Of a DNA stretch of 64,000 bases, positions 7,127 to 15,452 are shown piece by piece (the stretch's first letter is position 1; every line of letters begins with the position of its first letter). The DNA comes from Acidovorax sp. 1608163. Its GTDB lineage: Bacteria > Pseudomonadota > Gammaproteobacteria > Burkholderiales > Burkholderiaceae_C. The stretch lies in the NCBI RefSeq assembly GCF_003669015.1, contig NZ_CP033069.1, forward strand, positions 4,784,501-4,848,500, read 5' to 3'. The translations under genes and the position numbers were made by a program. Below the pieces are notes generated by a model. That model searched no databases, was not told the DNA's origin, and saw only the letters and a list, made by a program, of their open reading frames with translations.

Positions 7127-8281
7127 TCAGCCGACAAAACGGCCTGTGCCGTTGAGCACGCCCATATCGACAAACCGGGAGCCCACGTAAGGGGCCTGGC
7201 CACCGTAGTCGATGGTGAGCCCCCCCAGGTCCAGGTTGCGAATGCCCGCCAGCGCGGTGCGCAGCTTGCTGCGGGTAGGGTCGGCGCCGGCACGCTCCAG
7301 GCCTTCGGCCAGCACGCGCGTGTTGACGTAGGCCTCCAACGTGCCCAGGTTGAACTCTTGCACACCCTTGGCACGCATGGCGGCCTGGTAGTCGCGCACC
7401 AGCGCTGTCTTTGCGCGGTTGGGGTCAGGCATCACCATGGTGACCGCCAAACCGCTGCCCGCATCGCCCAGTTGTTTGAGGCCATCGCTCGTCAGGGTCA
7501 CACTCAGGCCCGCCATCAGCACGCCGGGCAGGTTCTTTTTCAGCCCACGCACCAGCTCGACCGATGCTGAACCTGCCGTAGCCAACAGCACCGCCGCCGG
7601 GCGCGCCTGGCCTACCTTGGCCAGCACATCGCTCAGGTTCTTGCCATCGGTGGCCAGAGCCGCCTGCACGAGTGGCTTGAGGCCCTGCTCTGCCAAAAAG
7701 CGCGTGGAGTCTTCCAGCATTTCGCGCCCATAAGCGTTGTCCAGGTTCACGATGCCGATGTCCTTGAGCCCCATGCCCGCCAGGCGTTGCACCAGGCGGC
7801 GCACTTCGTCGGTGTAGCTGGCCCGCACATGGAACACGTTGCGTGAGCCCTTGCGCAGCGACGATGCCCCGGTGAAAGGCGCAACATACGGAATGCCCGC
7901 TTCGTCGATCAAAGGCAGGATGCCTGCGTTGTTGGGCGTGCCCACACAGGACATCAGTGCAAACGCACTGCCCTGGCTGATGATTTGCTGGATGTTCTCG
8001 GTGGTGCGCTGGGGCACATAGCCATCGTCCACCACCTGCAATTGCACCGCGCGGCCATGGATGCCGCCACGCGCGTTGATCTGCGCCAGCGCGGCTTCGG
8101 CGCCGAGTTTGATGTCTTGCCCAAAGCCTGCCAACGGGCCGGTGAGCGCAGCCGAGCAGCCAATCGTCAGACTCTTGCTGCTGATGCCGCCCTCTTGCGC
8201 AAACACATTGCGCACCAGTGCAGGGGCTGCCAGGGCAGCAACCAGACGAGGGGCATGGGTGACAAATTGGCGACGCAGCAT
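7127..8281 (-). CDS. Branched-chain-type ABC binding protein, paralogue of the previous gene
   Basis: 384 residues from ATG 8281 (AGGAG about 10 bases upstream); the longer frame to 8347 lacks support. It has the start MLRRQFVTH, a signal peptide ending near VFAQ, and the same landmarks as the convergent gene: LTIGCSAALTGPLAGFGQD, SCVGTPNNAG, YVAPFTGASSLR, APYVGSRFVDMGVL. The two therefore arose by an inverted duplication and have diverged substantially. No transporter membrane subunit is adjacent. The ligand cannot be read from the sequence. Confidence 0.85.
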   Translation of the reverse strand: MLRRQFVTHAPRLVAALAAPALVRNVFAQEGGISSKSLTIGCSAALTGPLAGFGQDIKLGAEAALAQINARGGIHGRAVQLQVVDDGYVPQRTTENIQQIISQGSAFALMSCVGTPNNAGILPLIDEAGIPYVAPFTGASSLRKGSRNVFHVRASYTDEVRRLVQRLAGMGLKDIGIVNLDNAYGREMLEDSTRFLAEQGLKPLVQAALATDGKNLSDVLAKVGQARPAAVLLATAGSASVELVRGLKKNLPGVLMAGLSVTLTSDGLKQLGDAGSGLAVTMVMPDPNRAKTALVRDYQAAMRAKGVQEFNLGTLEAYVNTRVLAEGLERAGADPTRSKLRTALAGIRNLDLGGLTIDYGGQAPYVGSRFVDMGVLNGTGRFVG

Positions 8282-8476
8282 AGAACACGGACTCCTGAGA
8301 ATTGACCACAATGGCACGCGGCCGACCTGCCGCCACCAGTGCCCCAAACACAGGGCAACATGGCAATCTATGCGGTGGCTTGCGCGAGCGCCAGAGAATC
8401 AACCCTTAGGCTGTCTCTGCAAGCACCGTGCAGCCTCATTCGCACATCCCTCATGCACCGACAGGAACCCGCACCC

Positions 8477-8902
8477 ATGTCCATCTGGAAAAAGCCCATC
8501 TCCGTCCAAAGCCTGAACGACACCAGCGCCAATACCGCCACCAGCCACCTGGGCATTGAGCTGACAGAAGTGGGCGACGACTTCGTGCGTGGCCGCGTGC
8601 CCGTGGACGAGCGCACTCGCCAGCCGTTTGGCCTGCTGCACGGCGGCGTGAGCGTGGTGCTGGCCGAGACCCTGGGCTCGCTGGGCGCCTACTACGCCAG
8701 CCCCGAAGGCCACCGTGCCGTGGGGCTGGACATCAACGCCAACCACCTGCGCGCAGCCACCAGCGGCTGGGTCACCGGCACGGCACGGCCAGTGCACATT
8801 GGCCGCACCACGCAGGTTTGGCAGATTGACATGGTCAACGACGCGGGCGAGCTGACCTGCGTCTCCCGCATCACCATGGCCGTGTTGGCGCCCAAGGGCT
8901 GA
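8477..8902 (+). CDS. Hotdog-fold acyl-CoA thioesterase (YdiI/EntH-like)
   Basis: 141 residues. FGLLHGGVSVVLAETLGS matches the YdiI/YbdB signature, with Glu64 as the catalytic base and the His-Gly-Gly oxyanion loop before it. It hydrolyses small acyl- or aroyl-CoA thioesters in the cytoplasm; E. coli YdiI acts on 1,4-dihydroxy-2-naphthoyl-CoA. The true substrate here is not deducible, and no menaquinone or siderophore genes are next to it. ATG 8477 gives the usual family length; upstream in-frame starts would add an unsupported extension. Confidence 0.85.
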   Translation: MSIWKKPISVQSLNDTSANTATSHLGIELTEVGDDFVRGRVPVDERTRQPFGLLHGGVSVVLAETLGSLGAYYASPEGHRAVGLDINANHLRAATSGWVTGTARPVHIGRTTQVWQIDMVNDAGELTCVSRITMAVLAPKG

Positions 8903-9142
8903 GCCTGTTGCCAGGCTCGCACCCGGGAGCCTCGGCGCAAATCGAGCAGTCATTCCGCGCCGCAGATTGACGAGGACTGCCGGTCGCAAGGCACAGCCAT
9001 CGCTATTGCCTCTATTGCGCGCATTGACTTGAGAAGCAGGCCGACTGAGGCCATGGGTGCCCGGTGCACGATGATGAGCCCAGAGGTTTCCAAAAGGCTT
9101 GTCGCCATCACGACTCCATGCCAATACATCCCCCAAACGCAA

Positions 9143-9175
9143 AAGCCCGCAAGGCAGGCCTTGCGGGCTTTTTTT
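9143..9175. terminator. Bidirectional intrinsic terminator
   Basis: AAGCCCGCAAGGC (9143-9155) and GCCTTGCGGGCTT (9158-9170) form a perfect 13-bp stem, followed by TTTTT on the plus strand and preceded by AAAA, so both strands show a T-run. It ends the minus-strand DUF4148 gene and any plus-strand transcript from the thioesterase side. Confidence 0.85.
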
Positions 9176-9204
9176 GGGGGCCCTCTCGGGGCAGCGCCGT
9201 TCGA

Positions 9205-9525
9205 TCAGAACTCGCCGCGGTCGGTTTGATGGGCGCGGGCAGCGGCAATCGCTTCGGCACGCACATCAGCGCGGTTGCGGGAACCGTGCGCAGAAGCGTC
9301 GCTGTAAGCAACGTCAGAGCCTTCGGCATCGTGCGGCATCGTGCCGTTGGCGCGGGCGGCGGCCAGATCGGCAGCCACGGCGGCGCGGGTCAGCGTGCCT
9401 TGGGCCGATGCGGCAGCGGGATAGTTGGAGCCTTCACCAAAAGCGCCCACCGATTGCGCTTGGGCAGCCCAGGAGCTCAGGGCCAGAACGGACAGGGCGG
9501 CGAGAGTGCGATAGTTCTTCTTCAT
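9205..9525 (-). CDS. Small exported DUF4148-type protein
   Basis: 106 residues: MKKNYRTLAALSVLALSSWAAQA is a clear signal peptide (cleavage after AQA near residue 23). The Ala/Arg-rich mature part has LTRAAVAADLAAARANG and ADVRAEAIAAARAHQ, the repeated V-x-A-E-L/A-A-A pattern of DUF4148 proteins, abundant in Burkholderiales and of unknown function. ATG 9525 is preferred over ATG 9531 because GAAAGG is 7 bases from the first and 1 base from the second. Confidence 0.75.
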   Translation of the reverse strand: MKKNYRTLAALSVLALSSWAAQAQSVGAFGEGSNYPAAASAQGTLTRAAVAADLAAARANGTMPHDAEGSDVAYSDASAHGSRNRADVRAEAIAAARAHQTDRGEF

Positions 9526-9679
9526 GGTCATACCTTTCAGATCAACAGTCAGATGCGGGCCAGAGGAGACCACCCAGAGGGCGGAGGCCAGTGCAACCTG
9601 CGTCGGTGAGCGCCAGTTGAACGCGTCGCTCATCGATGGGATGAACTGTATCTAGGGTTTCCACGGAGATAAATGCCTC

Positions 9680-9703
9680 TTCATGGAACGAAATGTTCAT
9701 GAA
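9680..9703. promoter_or_regulatory. Operator-like inverted repeat
   Basis: TTCAT(g)GAAC-GAAAT-GTTCATGAA: nearly perfect arms with one bulged G, in an AT-rich patch between the divergent genes at 9525 and 9933. It is a candidate regulator binding site; no partner is identified. Confidence 0.35.
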
Positions 9704-9784
9704 ATTGAAACAATCAAAGGGAACTTTTTGGATTCAATACACCGATGAACATGATGTAAAGAAGTGTGTCGGCGCCCTGGCGGA

Positions 9785-9810
9785 CCCGCCTTTTGCCAAC
9801 AAAAGGTGGG
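9785..9810. other. Stem-loop in the upstream region of the gene at 9933
   Basis: CCCGCCTTTTG-CCAA-CAAAAGGTGGG pairs over 11 positions with one G-T. GGCGGACC occurs just before and just after it. Nothing else is recognised in 9526-9932 apart from the inverted repeat at 9680. Confidence 0.4.
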
Positions 9811-9932
9811 CGGACCTCCCTGTCGCCAGAGCTGGTTTTCGAAGGCAGACCTCCATCCGTTACGATCCACCACCTCGCTCACGCCTCCCATCCGTCTTAG
9901 CCTGCGTGACGCACTCCACCAAAGGCAATGTG

Positions 9933-10367
9933 GTGTTCCGCTTTCTGATCCTTGGCTCGGTCCTGTTGCTATTGGCAGCTCCCGTGGCGGCGTCGGCAGA
10001 GCCTTGGTTCGCCGTGCTGGGAGACCCCGGCGAAAAAAACGGGGAACTGATCGAAGTGCTTCCCGCCCCCACGGCCCTGGGTGAGCGCGTGCTGCTGGAT
10101 TTGCGTGTATCACGCAGCCACCAGCGCACTTCGTTTCGAGGACAAAAATACCGCTCTTACGTGGCCAAAGTCAGTGTGGATTGCACGGCACAAAAGGCGT
10201 GGTATCTCTGGCTTTCGTACCATGCAGGGCCCCAATGGCAGGGGCCGACCATTGGCAAGGAAAATTACGAGGAAGGCCAGGCTCCCGTGCTGTTCAAAGA
10301 CGTGCCGGGCCAGCCTTACATGCGATTGATCAAGGCCGCGTGCAAGGCACGGCCAGCCGCCCATTGA
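9933..10367 (+). CDS. Small exported protein, surface-adhesin-E-like
   Basis: From GTG 9933 (AAAGG 7 bases upstream; GTG 9930 is equally in frame) the protein has 144 residues and a clean signal peptide, FRFLILGSVLLLLAAPVAASA. The mature part has two Cys (VDCTAQKAW and KAAC) and alternating strands with YRSYVAKVSVDC. This recalls the surface-adhesin protein E family of exported 130-150-residue proteins, a tentative link. The open frame extends upstream to 9693, but that part has no signal sequence and poor codon use. Confidence 0.6.
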   Translation: MFRFLILGSVLLLLAAPVAASAEPWFAVLGDPGEKNGELIEVLPAPTALGERVLLDLRVSRSHQRTSFRGQKYRSYVAKVSVDCTAQKAWYLWLSYHAGPQWQGPTIGKENYEEGQAPVLFKDVPGQPYMRLIKAACKARPAAH

Positions 10368-10383
10368 TGCGCACCGAGAAGCG

Positions 10384-10836
10384 CTACCCCCGAGACTCCA
10401 CCCGGGTCAGCACCCACCGGTCTTCGCAGCGAATCACCACCACGTCGTTCCCCAGATCACAGACCTCCACGGACAGCGGAAGCTCTTTTCTGAAATCACC
10501 GGTCGATTTCAACATCCACACCGCCGTCCCGTTGGGCAGAGACACGTCCAGCTTCCATCCCCATCCGTCCGAAGACTGCTCATGGTCTAACCGTGCCGGT
10601 ATCCAGTCCGTGGAAGCTTGCGCAGCCGCTACCAAGGCACCGTCTGCCAACCACTTCCGGTATCCAAGCGCCTGAACCAGCAACACTGCAGCGCCCAGTC
10701 CACCCAGGCCTGGAGACTCCCCATAGATGCCCAGCGCCACCATGGCGCACGGCAAGGCCACTCCGAGCCAACCGGTCTTGCCGGAAAACAGATGCTCCTC
10801 ATTGGTCCATCGGGCTGGTGTGCGGTGGTTGTCCAT
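10384..10836 (-). CDS. Hypothetical membrane protein
   Basis: 150 residues from ATG 10836. Two hydrophobic stretches near residues 20-55 (WLGVALPCAMVALGIYG and GGLGAAVLLVQALG) form a hairpin; the rest is soluble, ending in beta-rich sequence (DVVVIRCEDRWVLTRVE). I do not recognise the family. It starts 20 bases after the stop of the lipoprotein gene upstream on the same strand, so the two probably form an operon. Confidence 0.55.
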   Translation of the reverse strand: MDNHRTPARWTNEEHLFSGKTGWLGVALPCAMVALGIYGESPGLGGLGAAVLLVQALGYRKWLADGALVAAAQASTDWIPARLDHEQSSDGWGWKLDVSLPNGTAVWMLKSTGDFRKELPLSVEVCDLGNDVVVIRCEDRWVLTRVESRG

Positions 10837-10856
10837 GGCTGGGGTAGAAGTCTGCG

Positions 10857-11445
10857 TCACCGCTTGAACCGAACCGTCATCTGCGGCCTCTGGTCCACAC
10901 GGCCAATCTTCCAAGCGTACGAGCCAAACCCCAGCGTGGGCGTTGAAGTCGCGTTGTGCGAGATGACTTCAGCGTTCTTGGGAAGGTTGACCTGCAGTGT
11001 TCCGTTCACCGTGATACCGAGCTGTTCGAGTTCACGCTTTTCTTTGTCCTTGATTTCCTTCGAGGCGATGGTCATCACCCCGTCTTTGTCGGTGCACACC
11101 GAAAAAATGCTGAGCATGTCCAGCGGCTGGCCTGGCTTTTTTGGGGCTGTCAATTTCCAACTCGTAGCGCCCATCGCCCTTGTAGGTCGCTTTGCGAAAG
11201 CCAGGGTGGCCAGAGAGTTTTTCAGCCTCTGCTTTGAGGCCCGCCTGGTCCTTCTCGGTCAAACGGCCTGCCTTCTTGATCTCGGCAGCAGCCAATGCAT
11301 GCACGGCCGTGCCCGAGTATCGGAACGTGTAGCCACCGTCCGATTGCACATCCACACTGGCTGCAAACTTTTCGGGAACGAGACATCCCGTCAACATCAG
11401 GGCACATGCGGCAATGGAAGATCGAAACCCAGCAGAAATTTTCAT
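10857..11445 (-). pseudogene. Lipoprotein gene interrupted by a one-base frameshift
   Basis: Reading starts at ATG 11445: MKISAGFRSSIAACALMLTGC gives a lipoprotein signal with lipobox LTGC. The frame runs well to GRYELEIDSPKK and then becomes nonsense. The sensible continuation (PGQPLDMLSIFSV onward to the stop at 10857) lies in another frame. The switch is at a run of six A on the coding strand (T6 at 11137-11142) after four C; removing one A restores a 195-residue protein. Both halves keep normal codon use, so the break is recent, or a homopolymer sequencing error. It is not a -1 slippery site in the needed direction. Family unknown. Confidence 0.7.
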
Positions 11446-11511
11446 GACAAAAGGAACGCGTGGTACGAGGAAACCGAGAAACAGAAAAGTCGCAGAGCGG
11501 CGAACCGATGG

Positions 11512-12078
11512 CTAAGCGCCCTCTTGGCGCGCCAAGCGCTCGCTTTTCCAATACACGTCGTCCCCGCCATCCATGCGGTTGAGCACGCGGGCGAGCACGA
11601 ACATCAGGTCGGAGAGGCGGTTGAGGTACTGGCGGGGTGCATCGTTGATGGCTTCTTCGTTGCCCAGCGCCACCACCACGCGCTCGGCACGGCGGGCCAC
11701 GGTGCGGCACACATGGGCCTGGGCTGCTGCGCGGGTGCCAGCGGGCAGGATGAATTCCTGCAGGCGCGGCAGGACTGCGTTGTGCTCGGCCAAGGCCTCG
11801 TCCAGCGCGAGCACGGCCTCGGCCTTGAGCAGTTCAAAGCCGGGAATGGACAGCTCACCACCCAGATTGAACAGCTGGTGCTGGATCTCCACCAACAGCG
11901 CACGCACGCCGTCAGGCAGGCGCTCGCACAGCAGCAGGCCAATGTGCGAGTTCAGCTCGTCCACATCGCCCATGGCGTGGATGCGCAGGCTGTTCTTGGA
12001 CACGCGCTGGTTGTTACCCAGGCCCGTGGTGCCAGCGTCCCCGGTGCGGGTGGCGATTTCGGTGAGGCGGTTTCCCAT
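11512..12078 (-). CDS. Cob(I)yrinic acid a,c-diamide adenosyltransferase, PduO type
   Basis: 188 residues, normal length. It transfers the adenosyl group of ATP to cob(I)alamin to make adenosylcobalamin in the cytoplasm. Visible landmarks: TRTGDAGTTGLGNNQRVSK (ATP-binding N-terminus), GDVDELNSHIGLLL, and the C-terminal R-R-A-E-R-V-V and YLNRLSDLMFVLAR motifs that complete the trimer active site. ATG 12078 has AGGAG 8 bases upstream. No B12-dependent enzyme or cob cluster is in the window. A small membrane protein gene lies just upstream on the same strand. Confidence 0.9.
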   Translation of the reverse strand: MGNRLTEIATRTGDAGTTGLGNNQRVSKNSLRIHAMGDVDELNSHIGLLLCERLPDGVRALLVEIQHQLFNLGGELSIPGFELLKAEAVLALDEALAEHNAVLPRLQEFILPAGTRAAAQAHVCRTVARRAERVVVALGNEEAINDAPRQYLNRLSDLMFVLARVLNRMDGGDDVYWKSERLARQEGA

Positions 12079-12109
12079 GCGATGTCTCCTGTGGTGTCTG
12101 AGAGCCTGT

Positions 12110-12394
12110 TCAAAGGTCTTTGTGCGAGTCGAGCACAAAGACCATGCCCATGAAGCCCACCGACACGGTGCGCCCCCGGATGCTGGTGTACGAGGCCACG
12201 CCCACCGAGTGGTAGTTGGACACAAACGCAGCCAGCGCGCCTACGCCCAGCACGCCCGCCAGCGGACTGCGCTCGGCCACAGACGCCTGGATCTGCTGGC
12301 GGTGCCGCTCGGCCGAGGGATTGAACAGCGCTGCGGCTGCGACCAGCACGGCCAGGGCGGTGATGACGGGAAGGGCTTTGGAAGCTTGGGCCAT
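12110..12394 (-). CDS. Small exported or membrane protein, possibly DUF4359-like
   Basis: 94 residues. An N-terminal hydrophobic segment (PVITALAVLVAAAALF) is followed by NPSAERHRQQI and a second hydrophobic part with SYTSIRGRTVSVGFMGMVFV. The Asn-Pro-Ser after the first segment and the later Gly/Val pattern recall DUF4359, a loose resemblance. It is 31 bases upstream of the adenosyltransferase and on the same strand, so the two are probably cotranscribed. Confidence 0.5.
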   Translation of the reverse strand: MAQASKALPVITALAVLVAAAALFNPSAERHRQQIQASVAERSPLAGVLGVGALAAFVSNYHSVGVASYTSIRGRTVSVGFMGMVFVLDSHKDL

Positions 12395-12484
12395 GGGCGG
12401 GACCTGGGGTGGGTTGGATCAACGAAGGCCCGATTGTGCCCGGTGCGCCGTGCGATTCGGCCTCTCTCAATACGCTATCAAAAC

Positions 12485-12534
12485 AATAGCTGCCAGCGCT
12501 TATTTATTGAGCGCTACAAGGTATTTCTATTTGA
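12485..12534. repeat. Dispersed palindromic repeat, copy B
   Basis: AATAGCTGCCAGCGCTTA, a short AT spacer, then TGAGCGCTACAAGG and an AT-rich end. It has the same core as the copy at 673-727 and lies between divergent genes (12394 and 12708). Confidence 0.65.
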
Positions 12535-12535
12535 A

Positions 12536-12564
12536 ACGGTGCGCTGTGCACTGCACCGCACCGT
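12536..12564. promoter_or_regulatory. Inverted repeat upstream of the EF-hand gene
   Basis: ACGGTGCG (12536-12543) and CGCACCGT (12557-12564) are perfect 8-base arms around a 13-base centre that itself contains GTGCACTGCAC. It abuts repeat copy B and is about 145 bases before ATG 12708. Operator or hairpin; not assigned. Confidence 0.4.
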
Positions 12565-12707
12565 GCAGATGCGCGGACGGCAGGTGGCTGCGCCGTTACA
12601 CGGCGCTGAAAAATGTTGGACCAGGCAACAGCAGGCAAAAGTGCTGGCCTGCATGGCCCTGCTGGGGTGCAATGCAACCCTGTTCAACTTTACGGAGCAC
12701 TGCATCC

Positions 12708-13136
12708 ATGAAGACCAAGCAACAACTTGCACCCCACACCACCAGCCCCACAAGCCCGGCCAGCCGCGCCACGGCCACTGGCTGGACCCGGCACTTTGAA
12801 GCCAGCAGCGTGGTGCTGTTTGCAGCCTTGACGCTGGGCACGGCCGGTGCGGTGCATGCACAAAGCGGCGCCAGCAGCACAGGCACGGCGCCCTCCAAAA
12901 CCGTGGTGGGCCCAGCCAACGCCACACCCACCGCAGGCCAGGCCACCTTTGGCGGTGGCAGTGCTGGCACCAGCAGCGACGCAGCCTTTCTGCGCGCCGA
13001 TGCCAACCACGACGGCATGCTCAGCCCGCAGGAAGCGGCCACGCTGCCCGCCATTGGCAACCGCTTCCAGGCGCTGGACAAGAACAAGGACCAGATGCTG
13101 TCACGCGAAGAATTTGAAGCAGGCGTGAAGTCATAA
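12708..13136 (+). CDS. Exported EF-hand protein
   Basis: 142 residues. A long polar N-terminus (about 30 residues) precedes a hydrophobic stretch [18 protein letters not shown], giving an atypical long signal peptide. Two EF-hand loops follow: [12 protein letters not shown] and [12 protein letters not shown], each with Asp/Asn at the coordinating positions and Glu at position 12, so calcium binding is likely. A Ser/Thr/Gly/Ala-rich linker separates signal and EF-hands. GGAG lies upstream of ATG 12708. A strong terminator follows, so it is monocistronic. Confidence 0.75.
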   Translation: MKTKQQLAPHTTSPTSPASRATATGWTRHFEASSVVLFAALTLGTAGAVHAQSGASSTGTAPSKTVVGPANATPTAGQATFGGGSAGTSSDAAFLRADANHDGMLSPQEAATLPAIGNRFQALDKNKDQMLSREEFEAGVKS

Positions 13137-13173
13137 CGCCCTGCGGTGCGGCCCCCGCCGCGCCCACCCCACG

Positions 13174-13212
13174 AGAGCCCGGGCGGTGGTGGACGCTCCG
13201 GGCTCTTTTTTT
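13174..13212 (+). terminator. Intrinsic terminator of the EF-hand gene
   Basis: AGAGCCCGG (13174-13182) pairs with CCGGGCTCT (13198-13206), followed by seven T. The minus-strand ABC operon ends at 13257, so it may serve mainly the plus strand. Confidence 0.8.
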
Positions 13213-13256
13213 GGCGGCATGGTTGCGCCCAGCCGCTGCTTTTTTTGGGATCGATC

Positions 13257-14066
13257 TCAGTCGTGCAACGACGACAAAAATTGCTGCAGCTCCGGCGTTT
13301 GCGGGCTGCCAAACAACTGCGCGGGGGTGCCCATCTCATGCACCCGGCCTTGGTGCATGAAGATCACGCGGTCGCTCACCTTGCGGGCAAACGCCATCTC
13401 ATGCGTGACCATCATCAGCGTCATACCTTCCTGCGCCAGCGACTCGACCACGCGCAGCACCTCACCCACCAGCTCAGGGTCCAGCGCCGAGGTGATCTCG
13501 TCGCACAACAGCACCTGCGGCTCCATGGCCAGCGCGCGGGCAATGGCCACGCGTTGCTGCTGCCCGCCCGAGAGCTGGTCGGGCATGGCATCGAACTTTT
13601 CGGCCAGGCCCACGCGTTCAAGCAGCTTGCGCGCCTGCACCTCTGCGTCTTTGGGGCTGCGGGCCTTGACCAGCGTGGGGGCCAACATCACGTTGCGGCC
13701 CACCGAGAGGTGCGGGAACAGGTTGAAGCCCTGAAAGATCATGCCCACCTGCTGGCGCAGTTCGCGCATGGCAGCGGGGTTGTCGTGCAGCAGCTTCTTG
13801 CCGTTCACGCTCAAAGCGCCTTCCTGAAACTGCTCGAGCCCATTCACGCAGCGCAGCAGCGTGCTCTTGCCCGAGCCGCTTTTGCCGATGATGGCAATCA
13901 CCTCGCCCCGCGCCACCTTCAGGTCGATGCCTTTGAGCACCTCGTTGGTGCCGTAGGACTTGCGCAGCGCGGTGATGTCAACGATGGGGGGTGGGCCAAC
14001 GAGGATGCCGTCGTGTGGATGCACGGGGGTGGCGAAGGTAGCGGTGGCTTCAGCGGCGGTGGCCAT
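13257..14066 (-). CDS. Polar amino acid ABC transporter, ATP-binding subunit
   Basis: 269 residues. The nucleotide-binding domain starts near residue 30: Walker [11 protein letters not shown]-loop [17 protein letters not shown], signature LSGGQQQR, Walker [16 protein letters not shown], switch His VTHEMAFA. This is the GlnQ/HisP pattern. It energises the two permeases encoded just upstream on the same strand. The true start is ATG 14066 with AAAGGA 6 bases before it; it overlaps the preceding permease by 17 bases. The N-terminal Ala/Thr-rich extension of about 25 residues is longer than usual. Confidence 0.93.
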   Translation of the reverse strand: MATAAEATATFATPVHPHDGILVGPPPIVDITALRKSYGTNEVLKGIDLKVARGEVIAIIGKSGSGKSTLLRCVNGLEQFQEGALSVNGKKLLHDNPAAMRELRQQVGMIFQGFNLFPHLSVGRNVMLAPTLVKARSPKDAEVQARKLLERVGLAEKFDAMPDQLSGGQQQRVAIARALAMEPQVLLCDEITSALDPELVGEVLRVVESLAQEGMTLMMVTHEMAFARKVSDRVIFMHQGRVHEMGTPAQLFGSPQTPELQQFLSSLHD

Positions 14067-14703
14067 GGAGTTTCCTTTCAAGCGATTGCGCCACCAGGCT
14101 CACGGGGAAGCACAGGGCAAAGTAGAGCAACGCCACGCAGGCGTAGACGAGAAACGGTTGGTAGGTGGCGTTGGAGATCATGCTGCCCGCCTTGGTCAGC
14201 TCGACAAAGCCGATGACCGAGGCCAGCGCCGTGCCCTTGATGACCTGCACCAAAAAGCCCACCGTGGGTGGCACCGCAATGCGCAGTGCCTGCGGCAGCA
14301 CCACATGGCGCAACTGCTCGGCAAAGTTAAGCGCCAGGCTCTGCGCCGCCTCCCACTGCCCCTTAGGGATGGAGGACACGCAGCCGCGCCAGATCTCGGT
14401 GAGGTAGGCGCTGGTGTACAGCGTGAGCGCCACGGCCGCTGCCGTCCACGGCGAGGTCTTGATGCCAAACAGCGCAATGCCGAAGTACGCCAGGAACAGC
14501 TGCATGAGCAGCGGCGTGCCCTGAAACACCTGCACATACGCACCCACGGCGCGATCCATTCCGCGCACCTTGGACAAGCGCGCCACCAGCAGCAGCAGGC
14601 CCACCAGGCCGCCGCCGATGAAGGCGATAAGGGAGAGAGAGACCGTCCAGCGCGCTGCCATAAGCAGGTTGCGCAGGATGTCCCAAAGAGAGAACTCGAC
14701 CAT
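14050..14703 (-). CDS. Polar amino acid ABC transporter, permease subunit 2 (HisM/GlnP type)
   Basis: 217 residues with about five membrane segments. It carries the EAA loop of binding-protein-dependent permeases (QWEAAQSLALNFAEQLRHVVLPQA) that docks on the ATPase, and the family N-terminal pattern. It forms the transmembrane channel together with the permease encoded upstream, 6 bases away. Its 3' end overlaps the ATPase gene, fitting translational coupling. Confidence 0.92.
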   Translation of the reverse strand: MVEFSLWDILRNLLMAARWTVSLSLIAFIGGGLVGLLLLVARLSKVRGMDRAVGAYVQVFQGTPLLMQLFLAYFGIALFGIKTSPWTAAAVALTLYTSAYLTEIWRGCVSSIPKGQWEAAQSLALNFAEQLRHVVLPQALRIAVPPTVGFLVQVIKGTALASVIGFVELTKAGSMISNATYQPFLVYACVALLYFALCFPVSLVAQSLERKLHGHRR

Positions 14704-14709
14704 GGCTGC

Positions 14710-15384
14710 TTACCTCCCGATCAAGAAACGTGCACCCACCCACATCAGCAGGCGGCGGGTGAGCATGGACAGCGCCAGGTACACCAGCGTGGCCAGGATG
14801 AAGGCCTCGAACGCACGGAAGGTGTTGCTCGAAATCAGGTTGGCCGCATAGCTCAGCTCGGGCGTGGAGATTTGCCCGCACACGGCAGAACCCAGCATCA
14901 CGATGATGATCTGGCTGACCATGGCAGGCCACACCTTTTGCAGCGCGGGCGGCAGCACCACGCGGCGAAAGGTCTGCCCCGGCGTCAGCGCCAGGCTGTG
15001 CGCGGCTTCGATCTGGCCGCGTGGCGTGGCCTCAATGCCTGCGCGGATGATCTCGGACGAATAGGCCCCCAGGTTGACCACCATGGCCAGCACGGAAGCG
15101 AACTCGGGCGAGAGCTTGAGTCCCAGCGCCGGCAGGCCAAAGAACAGGAAGAACAACTGCACGATGAAGGGCGTGTTGCGCACCAGCTCCACATAGCTGG
15201 CCACAGCCCAGCGCAGGGGTGCCGGCCGGTGCCCCAGGTTGCGCGCCCGTGCCCAGGCACAGGCGGTGCCCAGCAACAGGCCCAGTACGGTGCCGACGAT
15301 GGTGAGGGCAATGGTCCACACCACGCCCCGCACCAGCAGCGGCCACGCGGCCAGCACGGCAGAAAAGTCGAGTTGAATCAGCAT
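14710..15384 (-). CDS. Polar amino acid ABC transporter, permease subunit 1 (HisQ type)
   Basis: 224 residues from ATG 15384; a TTG three codons upstream is also possible. It has multiple membrane segments and the EAA motif (GQIEAAHSLALTPGQTFRRVVLPPA). It would pair with the next gene product as a heterodimeric channel. The order regulator - binding protein - permease - permease - ATPase is complete, so the importer is self-sufficient. Confidence 0.92.
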   Translation of the reverse strand: MLIQLDFSAVLAAWPLLVRGVVWTIALTIVGTVLGLLLGTACAWARARNLGHRPAPLRWAVASYVELVRNTPFIVQLFFLFFGLPALGLKLSPEFASVLAMVVNLGAYSSEIIRAGIEATPRGQIEAAHSLALTPGQTFRRVVLPPALQKVWPAMVSQIIIVMLGSAVCGQISTPELSYAANLISSNTFRAFEAFILATLVYLALSMLTRRLLMWVGARFLIGR

Positions 15385-15452
15385 GGTGGGCAAACCCTGC
15401 GGCGCTTGTCACGCCGCAGCCCTGTGCAAAGGAAGAGAGCGGTCTTGAGTGC

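Noticed and set aside
11130..11150. Programmed ribosomal frameshift in the lipoprotein gene
   Set aside because: The site contains A6, but the needed change is +1 (or -2), not the -1 shift favoured by A-AAA-AAG heptamers; no stimulatory structure was seen. Error or mutation is simpler.
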